Positions 1 through 8,209 of a DNA stretch of 38,099 nt are shown here, piece after piece. The notes under the pieces were generated by a model. The model was not told the origin of the DNA, ran no database searches, and saw nothing but the letters and a program-made list of their open reading frames with translations. Position 1 is the stretch's first letter. Each line of letters begins with the position of its first letter. The stretch spans positions 960 through 39,058 of the forward strand of contig JAJYVC010000003.1 of the NCBI GenBank assembly GCA_021792235.1, given 5' to 3'. The translations under genes were made by a program, and so were the position numbers. The stretch comes from Microcaldota archaeon. GTDB taxonomy: Archaea; Micrarchaeota; Micrarchaeia; Micrarchaeales; CABMGC01.

Positions 1-612
1 TACAGAAAGAGGAGTACGCCTAACTCCAGTCTTTCCATTTACTATTACATAATTAGTTGCTCCAGACAACATAAATGAAGATAGCTTAAGGTTTTCAAGC
101 TCCCCAGCACGCATACCAGCGTCCCAAAGTAATGCCAATATTGTCTTATCTCTTTGATTTGTTGTTGCATTTAGCAGTATCCCAACGTCTTCTTCAGTCA
201 ATAGCTCTTCTGGGAGTTTATTTGAGCCTTTTGAGCTAGTCTTAATCCAACTGACATGTTTGTCAGAGCCTGTCAGCCATATTATGAAACTCTTGAAAGT
301 ACGTTTTGTTCGAGATTTGCTATAATCTGCGACATCTTTACCCGTGTTTGACACTTTTAGTTTGTTTATCTGCCTTACTACCTCCTCTACCTGTTCTTTG
401 TTTATTTTCTTAAGGTCTTTGCATATTCCAAGCTTACATATAGTGCGCAATTCCATGAGCCTTCGCTCTTGGGTGCGTTCTTTTCTATCAGTCAATTCGA
501 GGTTATCTCTGAAGCCTAACAGATAGCTCCTATTAGGTGCATCAACCTCCCTATTGATACGATCTGTTTCGTATTGTAGCTTCTTTGCACCGTCTGTTAG
601 GTATCTTGGCAT
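1..612 (-). CDS. Tyrosine recombinase/integrase, partial (C-terminus beyond window)
   Basis: This is the first ~204 residues of a tyrosine recombinase, read leftwards and open at the window edge. Residues from ~55 to ~135 look like the helical SAM-like core-binding domain, followed by the start of the catalytic domain. The motif AGMRAGELENLKL carries the first catalytic arginine, and GKTGVRRTPLS carries the conserved beta-hairpin lysine; the H-x-x-R and tyrosine motifs must lie outside the window. The ATG at 612 is chosen because a TATA box at 636-644 would place the transcript start almost on it. The gene begins 65 bp beyond the 3' end of tRNA-Asp, which is the usual arrangement for an element integrated into a tRNA gene. 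A housekeeping XerA-like role is possible, but the tRNA context favours an integrative element. Family call is confident; mobility is inferred. Confidence 0.85.
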   Translation of the reverse strand, partial: MPRYLTDGAKKLQYETDRINREVDAPNRSYLLGFRDNLELTDRKERTQERRLMELRTICKLGICKDLKKINKEQVEEVVRQINKLKVSNTGKDVADYSKSRTKRTFKSFIIWLTGSDKHVSWIKTSSKGSNKLPEELLTEEDVGILLNATTNQRDKTILALLWDAGMRAGELENLKLSSFMLSGATNYVIVNGKTGVRRTPLSV

Positions 613-635
613 AGTTCTTTTTGTCGCTTCACCCA

Positions 636-644
636 CTATATAAG
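636..644 (-). promoter_or_regulatory. TATA box of the integrase gene
   Basis: CTTATATAG on the minus strand, centred about 28 bases ahead of the ATG at 612. This is the spacing expected for an archaeal leaderless transcript. It lies between the tRNA 3' end and the integrase. Confidence 0.55.
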
Positions 645-677
645 CAGGGTGAGTAGGGCGATGGAAAGAAGAAGTAA

Positions 678-749
678 CGCCCTGGCCGGGATTCGGACCC
701 GGGTCGGAAACGTGACAGGCTTCCATCCTAACCACTAGACGACCAGAGC
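678..749 (-). tRNA. tRNA-Asp(GUC)
   Basis: Folds as a complete cloverleaf: acceptor GCTCTGG/CCAGGGC with one G-U pair, anticodon stem GAAGC/GTTTC, loop CTGTCAC with anticodon GTC, T-stem CCGGG/CCCGG and discriminator G. CCA is not encoded. The integrase start lies just beyond the 3' end, so this tRNA is the likely attachment site of the neighbouring element. Confidence 0.93.
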
Positions 750-813
750 ATCAGTTATAATACTACAAAAAGGTTTTATAAGCCATAATGCTCAGATTTC
801 TGGGTCCGGTTGG

Positions 814-1422
814 CTATTCATCTTCCTTTCCGGAAGTCTTGACAAGCTCTTTTATGTTTCTATTCACCCTTCTCAGCAATATAAGCAACCCGGGATAGCC
901 GGCAATTACTACTCCCCCTACAATACCTCCTATAACCTCAACGTCAGTTTCAATCTGGCTCTTTATGCTGGGTATCTGCTTGACGATATTCTCCGCTTTT
1001 GGTAGTTCTGCCTCTGTCTTCTGCAAGCTCTTCCTTATTGCAGCGAGGTCTTTCTCAGCCTGGTCTATGTTTGAATTGTTCAGATCCACTTCCACCTGTT
1101 TTATGGCGCCTTCCACCGAAGCTATGCTACTCTCCACCAGTGCTATCTGTGTAGGGTTGAGTGCAGATTCCAGCTTTTTGAGGTTATTCTGTATGCTGTC
1201 TAGCCCCTGCTGCGCCTGTTCTACTATTATTGCTACGCTTTGCGTGCCCGAGGCACTTGACTGAGCCGCAGTCGTAGTGCTGCTTGACGATGATGCCAAT
1301 GTCGCATCGCCTACAGTCTGCGATATATTTGCAATGTTCACTGCAACTGGCCTACCTGCACTCTTCAAGGCTTCAAAATGCGAAATATCCCCAGAAACCC
1401 CAAGGATTACTCCAGCACTCAA
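814..1422 (-). CDS. Hypothetical coiled-coil protein with C-terminal membrane anchor
   Basis: No family recognised. Read from a TTG at 1422, the protein has a short hydrophobic N-terminus, a Ser/Thr/Ala-rich linker (residues ~43-65), a long helical region rich in Gln, Glu and Lys that should form a coiled coil (~66-155), and a hydrophobic segment (~160-182) ending in a basic, charged tail. This fits an exported or surface protein anchored near its C-terminus. The start is doubtful: the reading frame continues upstream as ...NSKTLAAAALSAGVILG, which resembles the middle of a signal peptide, but meets a stop at 1456-1458 before any ATG. An ATG at 1475 in another frame would supply a basic n-region (see findings). 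Function unknown. Confidence 0.6.
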   Translation of the reverse strand: MSAGVILGVSGDISHFEALKSAGRPVAVNIANISQTVGDATLASSSSSTTTAAQSSASGTQSVAIIVEQAQQGLDSIQNNLKKLESALNPTQIALVESSIASVEGAIKQVEVDLNNSNIDQAEKDLAAIRKSLQKTEAELPKAENIVKQIPSIKSQIETDVEVIGGIVGGVVIAGYPGLLILLRRVNRNIKELVKTSGKEDE

Positions 1423-1608
1423 TGCTGCTGCAGCCAGCGTTTTGCTATTCTGTGCTTATCTTTTGTATGTAACATTTCAATTATGCCCTTCACCAAACAC
1501 TATACGTTCTGGTTAATATATATTATATTTATGCATTGCGGTGCCGGCGGCAACCTGCTACCAGAAAACTTTATCTATCTTTTCAGTGAAGAAAGAATCA
1601 GATGCGGA

Positions 1609-3837
1609 GTGAGAGAACAAGAGAGCACGTATAAACTATTATGCACAGACCTTGATGGGACAATGTTCCCTCTTTATGGTAAACCAGACCAGCAGTGCCT
1701 TAACAGGCTCAAGAAGCTACTAAATAAAAATCCAAATTCCCTGTTATGTTACGTTACTGGAAGAAATCTGCAGAAGTCCCTGCATGCAATAAAAGATTAT
1801 GACCTGCCACAGCCACATTATCTCATAACTGATGTTGGCACAAGAATATATTTTCGCAATGCGCGCGGAAAATGGAAGCAGGACAAGGGATGGGAATGGT
1901 TTCTGAGAACCTCATGGCCAAGGGGCACATCGCGCGGCGTAGCCAACTCTATAAGGCAGATAAAAGGCATAAGGGTCCAGTCAAAAAGCAGCCAATCCTC
2001 ATTCAAGAGCAGCTTCTATCTGTCCAATACTAGGACGAGCCGCCTGCTCAAGGAGATGCACTCAAAGCTAAAGGACCTTGGCGTGCCGTACACAGTCATA
2101 ATAAGCAAGGGCAGGCAGAAATATCTGTTGCTTGACATTCTTGCAAAAGGGGCGTCCAAGAAAAATGCAGTCAATGAGCTTAGAAGTAGACTCGGCGTGG
2201 CCGTGCACGATACTGCATTTGCAGGAGACAGCGGCAATGACTTCGATCTGCTCACTACAGATCTAAAGACAATCGTTGTGAATAATGCATCAAGGGACCT
2301 GAAGCGCAGGATACTAATAAAAGCTGGCAAAAGAGCCACAGTGCCAACACTTTATTTCTCAAAGGGCAGGTACAACTGCCATCATGGAAATGACATATGT
2401 GGGGTGCTTGAAGGAATGCTTCATTTTGGAATGTTTTCCAGGGCTAGAAACGCTGGTCTGTATGTTCAAATACACTCAATTCACGGCCTTATAAACAGAA
2501 ATTATACTGACTTGGGGAGGGACGAGGACACTGGTGGTCAGGTCGTATATGTGGTGGAACTCGCAAAGTCACTATCAAAGCTCCCAGAGATAGGGCAAGT
2601 AGATCTTGTCACCCGCAGGATAGTGGACAGGATGTACCCTAGCTATAGCAAGAAGCTTGAGTATGTCAACAGCAAGTTCAAGATAGTCCGCATAGATTGC
2701 GGCGGAGGCCGGTACATAAAGAAGACTAAGCTATGGCCGTACATAAAGGAATACGCTGACAATGTAATAAAGTACACCAATGAATTAGGTAGGATGCCAG
2801 ACATAATACATACAAATTATGCCGATGCCGGGCTCGCCGGAGCGGTTATAGCCAAAAAATTTGGGTCAATACTAACATTCACTGGTCATTCATTAGGCGT
2901 ACCAAAGATGCAGAAGCTAGGAGTCAACAAGGCCAATTACATGGGTTTCGACAAGAGATTCAATTTCACTAAGAGGTTAAAGGCAGAGCAGACTGCCATA
3001 GACAGTTCAGATGCAATAATCGTAAGCACCAAGGAAGAGATAGAAAACCAATATTCAGGATACAACTTGGACAAGAGCAAGGTACACGTGATACCTCCAG
3101 GCATAGACCTGCGCATGTTCAATCCCTCCAACGAATACAGGTCAAGGCAGCCTGAGATATTGAGGGCTGCTACAAAGAGCCTATCAGACCCGGAAAAGCA
3201 GATGATACTTGCGGTCTCAAGACTAGAGAAGCGCAAAAACCTGGAACGTCTGGTAAACGCCTTCTGCAGCAGCAAAAAACTCAAGGATCGCGCTAATCTC
3301 ATAATGGTCACCGGGGTAAAGAGCAAGACAAGCAACGAGCAGCAGGAGATACTCAACCGGATGAAAAATACTGTGCAAAAATCAGGATGCCAAGGCAACG
3401 TATCATTCGTCAAGTTCATCGACTCAGATGGCGGTCTTCCGGCGTTATACCACCTTGCTAGGAAAAGCGGCGGCGTATTCATAAACCCTGCCCTGATAGA
3501 GCCCTTCGGTCTCACGGTGCTGGAAGCAAGTGCCTGCGGCCTGCCCGTAGTTGCAACAAAGTATGGTGGCCCGGCAGAGATAATAACAGACAATTTCAAC
3601 GGCATGCTGGTCGATCCGTACAGCACAAAGGATATTGGGGCTACTCTTGCCAAGATTCTTACCGATAGGATACTTTGGAGAAAGATATCAAGGAACTCTG
3701 TGACAAATGCGATGCGCTTCAGCTGGGATGAGGCTGCCAGAAAGGAGGCAATACTCTTCAATGAACTCAAGGAAAAGAAGCTGGAGGACAAGCTTTCAGA
3801 ATACTTCAAGAGCAGGAACCGACACTCCGGCCTATAA
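1609..3837 (+). CDS. Sucrose-phosphate phosphatase / sucrose-phosphate synthase fusion (reversed order)
   Basis: A 742-residue protein with two catalytic domains. The N-terminal ~270 residues are a HAD phosphatase of the sucrose-phosphate phosphatase type: nucleophile motif D14-L-D16-G-T, YVTGR, KGASKKNAV, and the metal motif AGDSGNDFDLL near residue 207. From ~residue 285 comes a GT4 glycosyltransferase of the sucrose-phosphate-synthase type, with SIHGLINR, DTGGQVVYVVELAKSL (~307), TFTGHSLG, VIPPGIDLRMFNP and the E-x7-E motif EPFGLTVLE (E631/E639). The expected reactions are UDP-glucose (or ADP-glucose) plus fructose-6-P to sucrose-6-P, then dephosphorylation to sucrose. Known bifunctional enzymes usually carry the phosphatase at the C-terminus; here the order is inverted. 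The GTG at 1609 is chosen because it leaves 13 residues before DLDGT, normal for the family; an in-frame ATG at 1533 is the alternative. A related sugar product cannot be excluded. Confidence 0.88.
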   Translation: MREQESTYKLLCTDLDGTMFPLYGKPDQQCLNRLKKLLNKNPNSLLCYVTGRNLQKSLHAIKDYDLPQPHYLITDVGTRIYFRNARGKWKQDKGWEWFLRTSWPRGTSRGVANSIRQIKGIRVQSKSSQSSFKSSFYLSNTRTSRLLKEMHSKLKDLGVPYTVIISKGRQKYLLLDILAKGASKKNAVNELRSRLGVAVHDTAFAGDSGNDFDLLTTDLKTIVVNNASRDLKRRILIKAGKRATVPTLYFSKGRYNCHHGNDICGVLEGMLHFGMFSRARNAGLYVQIHSIHGLINRNYTDLGRDEDTGGQVVYVVELAKSLSKLPEIGQVDLVTRRIVDRMYPSYSKKLEYVNSKFKIVRIDCGGGRYIKKTKLWPYIKEYADNVIKYTNELGRMPDIIHTNYADAGLAGAVIAKKFGSILTFTGHSLGVPKMQKLGVNKANYMGFDKRFNFTKRLKAEQTAIDSSDAIIVSTKEEIENQYSGYNLDKSKVHVIPPGIDLRMFNPSNEYRSRQPEILRAATKSLSDPEKQMILAVSRLEKRKNLERLVNAFCSSKKLKDRANLIMVTGVKSKTSNEQQEILNRMKNTVQKSGCQGNVSFVKFIDSDGGLPALYHLARKSGGVFINPALIEPFGLTVLEASACGLPVVATKYGGPAEIITDNFNGMLVDPYSTKDIGATLAKILTDRILWRKISRNSVTNAMRFSWDEAARKEAILFNELKEKKLEDKLSEYFKSRNRHSGL

Positions 3838-3864
3838 TCTCTCTTTCATAAACAGGAAAACCAT

Positions 3865-3970
3865 TCCCGTTGGTGCGAGTCGAACGCACAGCCTGTCGGT
3901 ATCTACTCCCGAGCGATGCACGGAAAGTTACGAACTACAGCCGACCGCTCTGCCATTGAGCTACAACGGG
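3865..3970 (-). tRNA. tRNA-Tyr(GUA) with intron
   Basis: Acceptor CCCGTTG/CAACGGG, D-stem GCTC/GAGC, anticodon stem GTCGG/CCGAC and T-stem GTGCG/CGCAC all pair. The anticodon loop begins CTGTAG (anticodon GTA) and is then interrupted by about 34 nt before the stem resumes, the canonical position 37/38 for archaeal introns. The two exons total 72 nt with discriminator A. CCA is not encoded. Confidence 0.9.
3901..3934 (-). other. Intron in tRNA-Tyr anticodon loop
   Basis: The segment between the 5' exon (3935-3970) and 3' exon (3865-3900). Removing it restores a normal 7-nt anticodon loop, CTGTAGA. The boundaries are inferred from the cloverleaf and may shift by a base or two; excision would need the archaeal tRNA splicing endonuclease acting on a bulge-helix-bulge. 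Confidence 0.8.
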
Positions 3971-4013
3971 ATATGATGATTATTGAGGATGCTAACATTA
4001 ATAATAATACTAA

Positions 4014-4022
4014 CTTATATAT
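4014..4022 (+). promoter_or_regulatory. TATA box of the AAA-ATPase/nuoM operon
   Basis: CTTATATAT centred 28 bases before the ATG at 4046. It supports that ATG as a leaderless start rather than the longer in-frame option at 3983, which would precede the promoter. Confidence 0.6.
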
Positions 4023-4045
4023 TTAGGTTAATTGGGATACCGTAT

Positions 4046-6799
4046 ATGCCAGATACGCCCTTGCAAAAAAAACAGCCCTCCGCAAAGAAATTGGACATCT
4101 CGTTTGGAAAGAAGCCGGAGCAGCCGCGCCATAGGTATAGACACAGCATAGTACCAATGTCCTTTTACTGGCTCAAGGACTACGCTAAAGAATTCATAAG
4201 CCATAAAAATTTCCCCGATGCGCTAGCGGTCGTATTTGCTACATTCAGCATATCTATAGCCTTTCCTTTATTTCCTCCGATAGTGCTCATACCACTGCTT
4301 ATCCTGTTCTTTGCAGCAACCATAATCTCGCCGCTAGGCGGCTTGATGCTGATGCTCTTCGGCACGCTGCTCATGTTCATATACCAGGCACCACTGCTTG
4401 CGTGGATACTTACTATATTCATAAGTGTGTCCCTGTTCCTAGGGCACAAACATTACCGCACTATAACGTTCATATACGCACTCATAATGCTGCCCATGTC
4501 CTACCTTGGCTTTGTATTTGAGATTCCAGCTTTCGTAATCGGTAGCCTGTTCATAGGTTACAGGAGATCTATGGTATCTGCAATAATAATACTACTAATG
4601 GTTGCAATGCTTTCAGGAATGACTGGCATACAGAACAGCGCTCCGATTGTCTACAACGCCATGCGGGGTAGTACCGATCCATTCATGGTGCCTTCAAAGC
4701 CTGCGGTGAATCTGTCCGATCTGCCTTCTGCATTCGCGGGCGCCATAGGAAACTTCTTCAGCCTGCAAGTCGCATCCCATATCTTTTCAGGATTCGGCGC
4801 AGCAATGCTTTCTCTGGTTCACGAGTTCCAATTAACCCTAATACAGATAGCAGTGTGGCTTCTTGTCATATTCGCAATGACCAGCTTTGTTATACGCAGC
4901 AGGTCGGCATTGAAGGGCACTGTGGCAAGCACATTCTCATTTGCGATTCTCGCAGCATATATAATACTTTCTTATGTCAATGGCGGCTCACCCAACACCG
5001 TGGATATGCTTAGCTTCGCGCTAACTGTGTTGGTAGTTCTATTCCTCGAACTGAATAATGTGGAGGTGGTAAAGGCACTGTCTGTGATGAAACAGGATTT
5101 CCTGGGCAGGTTCGGCGACGCCTTTCAGGATCTGACGAACGGCAGCAGGGAGACTATGGCAGACGTAATCAACTACGATGAAACCAAGAAGGAGCTCAGG
5201 GAAGCCATACTTGCTCCTATAGAACATAGGGAGATTGCCGGAGCCTATAAAGTGAAGCCTGCAAAGGGCCTGCTCCTGTTTGGGCCTCCGGGCACTGGAA
5301 AGACGCTCATTATGAGATCTCTCGCAAACGAGGTCCGTGCAAAGTTCTTCTACGTCAAGACGTCATCGCTCCTCTCGCCGTATGAAGGTCAGAGCGCCAA
5401 GGACCTGTCCAAGATATTTGATATGGTCAGGAAGAGTACTCCAGCCATACTCTTCTTCGATGAGGTGGACGGAATAGCTGCCAAGAGAGAAGGCACTGAT
5501 AGCGATGCGAGCCGGCAGCTGATATCCACACTGCTTGCCGAGATGGATGGATTCCAGAAGATAGAGAAGGTGGTGATAGTGGGATCCACAAACGTGCCGC
5601 AGCTAATAGATCCAGGCCTCTTAAGGCCAGGCAGGTTCGATAAGATAATATACATGCCGCTGCCAGACAAGGCCGGCAGGGCGAAGATGTTCCAGTATTA
5701 CCTGAGCAAGTTGCCTATAGGCAAAAATATCAATTACCAGAAGCTTGCAGACATCACCAACAGGTACAGCGGAGCAGACGTAAAGAACGCCTGCGACGAG
5801 GTGGCCAGGCAGGTCGCCGACGAGGCTGTAAGGGAGAGAAAGGTGCTGGAGATAGACATGCCAGATATAGTTAATGTGATAAAGTCCATCAAGCCGTCCA
5901 CTTCCCTCTCGACCCTTGATAAGTACAACCAGTTCAAGATAGACTTCGAAAGGAGATCCCATCCTGAAGTCGACAACAAGGAATCAGAGATAAGCCTGGG
6001 TGATGTTGTAGGCTTGGAGGAGGCAAAGAAGGCCCTTTATGAGGCAATAGAGATACCGATACTGCACCCCAGTCTAGTGAAGAAGTATGATGTGGGCAAT
6101 ATAAAGGGAATACTCATGTTCGGTCCTCCAGGCACCGGAAAGACCATGCTAATACGTGCCGTCGCAGCTGAGCTTGAGGATGTCAAGTTGATAGTAGTGT
6201 CAGGATCAGAGATAGCAAAGAACGGCTTGGAGAACGCTCTTGTGGAGATAAAGGATGTATTCAACAGGGCGAGGGAGAATGCACCCTCCATCATATTCAT
6301 AGACGAGATGGATGCGCTGCTTCCCAACAGGGAGAATTCAAGCGAGTTTGCAGTGCACATGACGAGCGAGTTCCTCCAGCAGCTTGACGGCATACGGAGC
6401 TCTAATGGCATAGTGCTAGTTGGCGCTACCAACAGGCCCGACCATCTTGATCCGGCCGTGCTGAGACCTGGAAGGATTGACAAGTTCATATTCGTGCCTC
6501 CCCCCAACTCCAAGGCCAGAGCGCAGATTTTCGAGAACTACCTTAAAAAGGCACCAATATTCCCTGACATGGACTTCGAAAAGCTCGCCGCCAAGACTGA
6601 TGGCTTCACCGGAGCCGATATAGCCAACATATGCAGGCAGGCCAAGCTCAACGCGCTTGAAGAGAACGTTTCAACATCAAGCGAGAAGAAGATAAGCGTT
6701 GCTGATGTACTTAAGATAATAAGCTATACGAAGCCCTCTGCTCCGGCGAGCATACTGGGTGTGTACATGAACTTCATATCGATCTATGGTGGAAGATAG
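4046..6799 (+). CDS. Membrane-anchored tandem AAA ATPase (CDC48-like modules)
   Basis: A 917-residue protein. Residues ~45-350 contain a string of hydrophobic helices (roughly eight or nine membrane segments) after a short basic N-terminus. Two classical AAA modules follow. The first has Walker A GPPGTGKT at ~412, Walker B AILFFDEVDG, and sensor/arginine-finger region RPGRFD. The second has GPPGTGKT at ~692, Walker B SIIFIDEMDA and RPGRIDKF. Both modules look catalytically intact. It resembles CDC48/VCP in its D1-D2 pair but lacks the CDC48 N-domain and has no HExxH protease motif as in FtsH, so it is probably an unfoldase or dislocase acting at the membrane. Its stop codon directly abuts the start of the NuoM-like gene, implying co-transcription and perhaps a role in membrane-complex quality control (inference). 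Confidence 0.88.
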   Translation: MPDTPLQKKQPSAKKLDISFGKKPEQPRHRYRHSIVPMSFYWLKDYAKEFISHKNFPDALAVVFATFSISIAFPLFPPIVLIPLLILFFAATIISPLGGLMLMLFGTLLMFIYQAPLLAWILTIFISVSLFLGHKHYRTITFIYALIMLPMSYLGFVFEIPAFVIGSLFIGYRRSMVSAIIILLMVAMLSGMTGIQNSAPIVYNAMRGSTDPFMVPSKPAVNLSDLPSAFAGAIGNFFSLQVASHIFSGFGAAMLSLVHEFQLTLIQIAVWLLVIFAMTSFVIRSRSALKGTVASTFSFAILAAYIILSYVNGGSPNTVDMLSFALTVLVVLFLELNNVEVVKALSVMKQDFLGRFGDAFQDLTNGSRETMADVINYDETKKELREAILAPIEHREIAGAYKVKPAKGLLLFGPPGTGKTLIMRSLANEVRAKFFYVKTSSLLSPYEGQSAKDLSKIFDMVRKSTPAILFFDEVDGIAAKREGTDSDASRQLISTLLAEMDGFQKIEKVVIVGSTNVPQLIDPGLLRPGRFDKIIYMPLPDKAGRAKMFQYYLSKLPIGKNINYQKLADITNRYSGADVKNACDEVARQVADEAVRERKVLEIDMPDIVNVIKSIKPSTSLSTLDKYNQFKIDFERRSHPEVDNKESEISLGDVVGLEEAKKALYEAIEIPILHPSLVKKYDVGNIKGILMFGPPGTGKTMLIRAVAAELEDVKLIVVSGSEIAKNGLENALVEIKDVFNRARENAPSIIFIDEMDALLPNRENSSEFAVHMTSEFLQQLDGIRSSNGIVLVGATNRPDHLDPAVLRPGRIDKFIFVPPPNSKARAQIFENYLKKAPIFPDMDFEKLAAKTDGFTGADIANICRQAKLNALEENVSTSSEKKISVADVLKIISYTKPSAPASILGVYMNFISIYGGR

Positions 6800-8209
6800 A
6801 TGCTGCCAATACTCTTGTTAATAGTGCTTGTGCCGTTCGCATTCCTGCTGCCTCTAGTACTTGCGGATAGGGACTATTCATACACATTGTCTATAATAGC
6901 ATCCACTATAGTGCTCCTGCTTACAGCATATGCATTATATCTGTCTTATACTGCCGGATCATCCGTGCTTTCAACCAGCAACTTCTATGTGCCAGTGCTG
7001 AACCTCAATTTTTCCCTAAGGGTGAATCAGCTATCAATGATGCTCCTTGTCATGACTGCGGTGGTGTTCTTTGCGTCATCCATAGTGGGCAAGTACTTCA
7101 TAGGAAAGAGGGATAGGACATACAACATAATCTTCCTGCTTGCTGAAGGGTCATCATTGGGTGTGTTCATAGCCGCGAACCTCTTCTTCTTCTACGTATT
7201 CTGGGAGGTAGCCGAAGTGATGATGTTCTTCATAATATTCCTTTACGGCGGGTACAACAGGCGGTACGCAAGCATAAAGTTCATAATATACTCGATATTC
7301 TCCAGCTTGCTCATGCTTATCGGAATCCTAATGCTCTACAATTCAGTCACTCCGCATACATTCAACATTGGCGGTCTTATTGCATCGTCCGGACAGATCC
7401 CTGCAGGCACGCAGGCTGTCATCCTCTTGCTGTTCGTGATAGCATTTCTGATAAAGATGCCGGTATTCCCACTGCATAGCTGGCTTCCCGACGCACACAC
7501 TGAAGCACCTACCACAGGCAGCATGATCCTCGCAGGAGTTCTGCTCAAGTTCGGAGGATACGGGTTGTATCTCTCATTCCTGATCCTGCCTGTCGCAGCT
7601 CATTATGCCCTGTATCTGATGCTCCTGTTCATATTCTCGACCATCTATTCTGCGTACGTCTGCTTAAGTCAGACCAACCTGAAAAGGCTGATAGCTTATA
7701 CGAGCATAACTGACATGGGGCTTGTAGGTGTGGGGCTTGCTGCAATGAATGCATTTGGCTACAGCGGGTCATTCTATGCCATGTTCAACCATGGTGTGGT
7801 GATAGCCATGTTGTTCCTTGTGGCAGGTACACTTGACCATGTATATGGCACGCTCGAGATAGAGAAGATAAAGGGGGTGGTGAAGAATTTCGCAGGCATG
7901 TCCTACCTGTTCATACTTGGGGTCTTCGCAGCCCTGGGCATACCTCTGACTGCAGGATTCATAGCCGATTTGTTCATATTCATAGGCGCAGTGGGTACAT
8001 TCGGCGTGCTTGGGATAGTGCCTCTCTTCGGAGTTCTCGTGATGGGCGCAGCACTCTTTTGGCTCATAGAGCGGGTGTTCATGAGCGCGTCTAAGGCAGT
8101 AGAGCCATACAACCCGCTTGGCAGCGAGGTGATGATCGCCTCACTGCTTCTGTTCGGCGCAGCGGTGCTGTTCGGGGTACTGCCCGTACTGTTTTTGGGC
8201 ATACACTAG
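6800..8209 (+). CDS. NADH-quinone oxidoreductase subunit M-like / antiporter-like membrane protein
   Basis: A 469-residue integral membrane protein of the NuoM/ND4/MrpD family with about 13-14 hydrophobic helices. Family hallmarks are visible: the conserved glutamate in FFYVFWEVAEVMMFFII (E136), the lysine in LIKMPVFPLHSWLPDAH (K219), HTEAPTTGSMILAGVLLK, and a second polar helix around NHGVVIAMLFLVAG. In complex I this subunit is an H+ channel driven by quinone chemistry; homologues also occur in membrane hydrogenases and Mrp Na+/H+ antiporters. No other complex-I, hydrogenase or Mrp subunit is present in the window, so assignment to a particular complex is open. It follows the AAA ATPase with zero spacing (TAG then ATG) and ends convergently, overlapping the next gene by 4 bp. 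Confidence 0.88.
   Translation: MLPILLLIVLVPFAFLLPLVLADRDYSYTLSIIASTIVLLLTAYALYLSYTAGSSVLSTSNFYVPVLNLNFSLRVNQLSMMLLVMTAVVFFASSIVGKYFIGKRDRTYNIIFLLAEGSSLGVFIAANLFFFYVFWEVAEVMMFFIIFLYGGYNRRYASIKFIIYSIFSSLLMLIGILMLYNSVTPHTFNIGGLIASSGQIPAGTQAVILLLFVIAFLIKMPVFPLHSWLPDAHTEAPTTGSMILAGVLLKFGGYGLYLSFLILPVAAHYALYLMLLFIFSTIYSAYVCLSQTNLKRLIAYTSITDMGLVGVGLAAMNAFGYSGSFYAMFNHGVVIAMLFLVAGTLDHVYGTLEIEKIKGVVKNFAGMSYLFILGVFAALGIPLTAGFIADLFIFIGAVGTFGVLGIVPLFGVLVMGAALFWLIERVFMSASKAVEPYNPLGSEVMIASLLLFGAAVLFGVLPVLFLGIH

Noticed and set aside
1378-1608. Extension of the sucrose enzyme upstream to 1378 or 1533
   Set aside because: The added residues overlap the start of the opposite-strand gene and an AT-rich promoter region and resemble no part of the phosphatase family; the GTG at 1609 gives the normal N-terminus.
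2937-3809. A 290-codon antisense frame
   Set aside because: It is the complement of the glycosyltransferase domain; the Ser/Leu-rich product is typical of antisense shadows.
3707-3976. An 89-codon plus-strand frame across the end of the sucrose enzyme and tRNA-Tyr
   Set aside because: It spans the intron-containing tRNA and has no protein-like composition.
3983-4045. Longer start for the AAA ATPase
   Set aside because: The TATA box at 4014-4022 lies inside this extension, so the ATG at 4046 is the better start.
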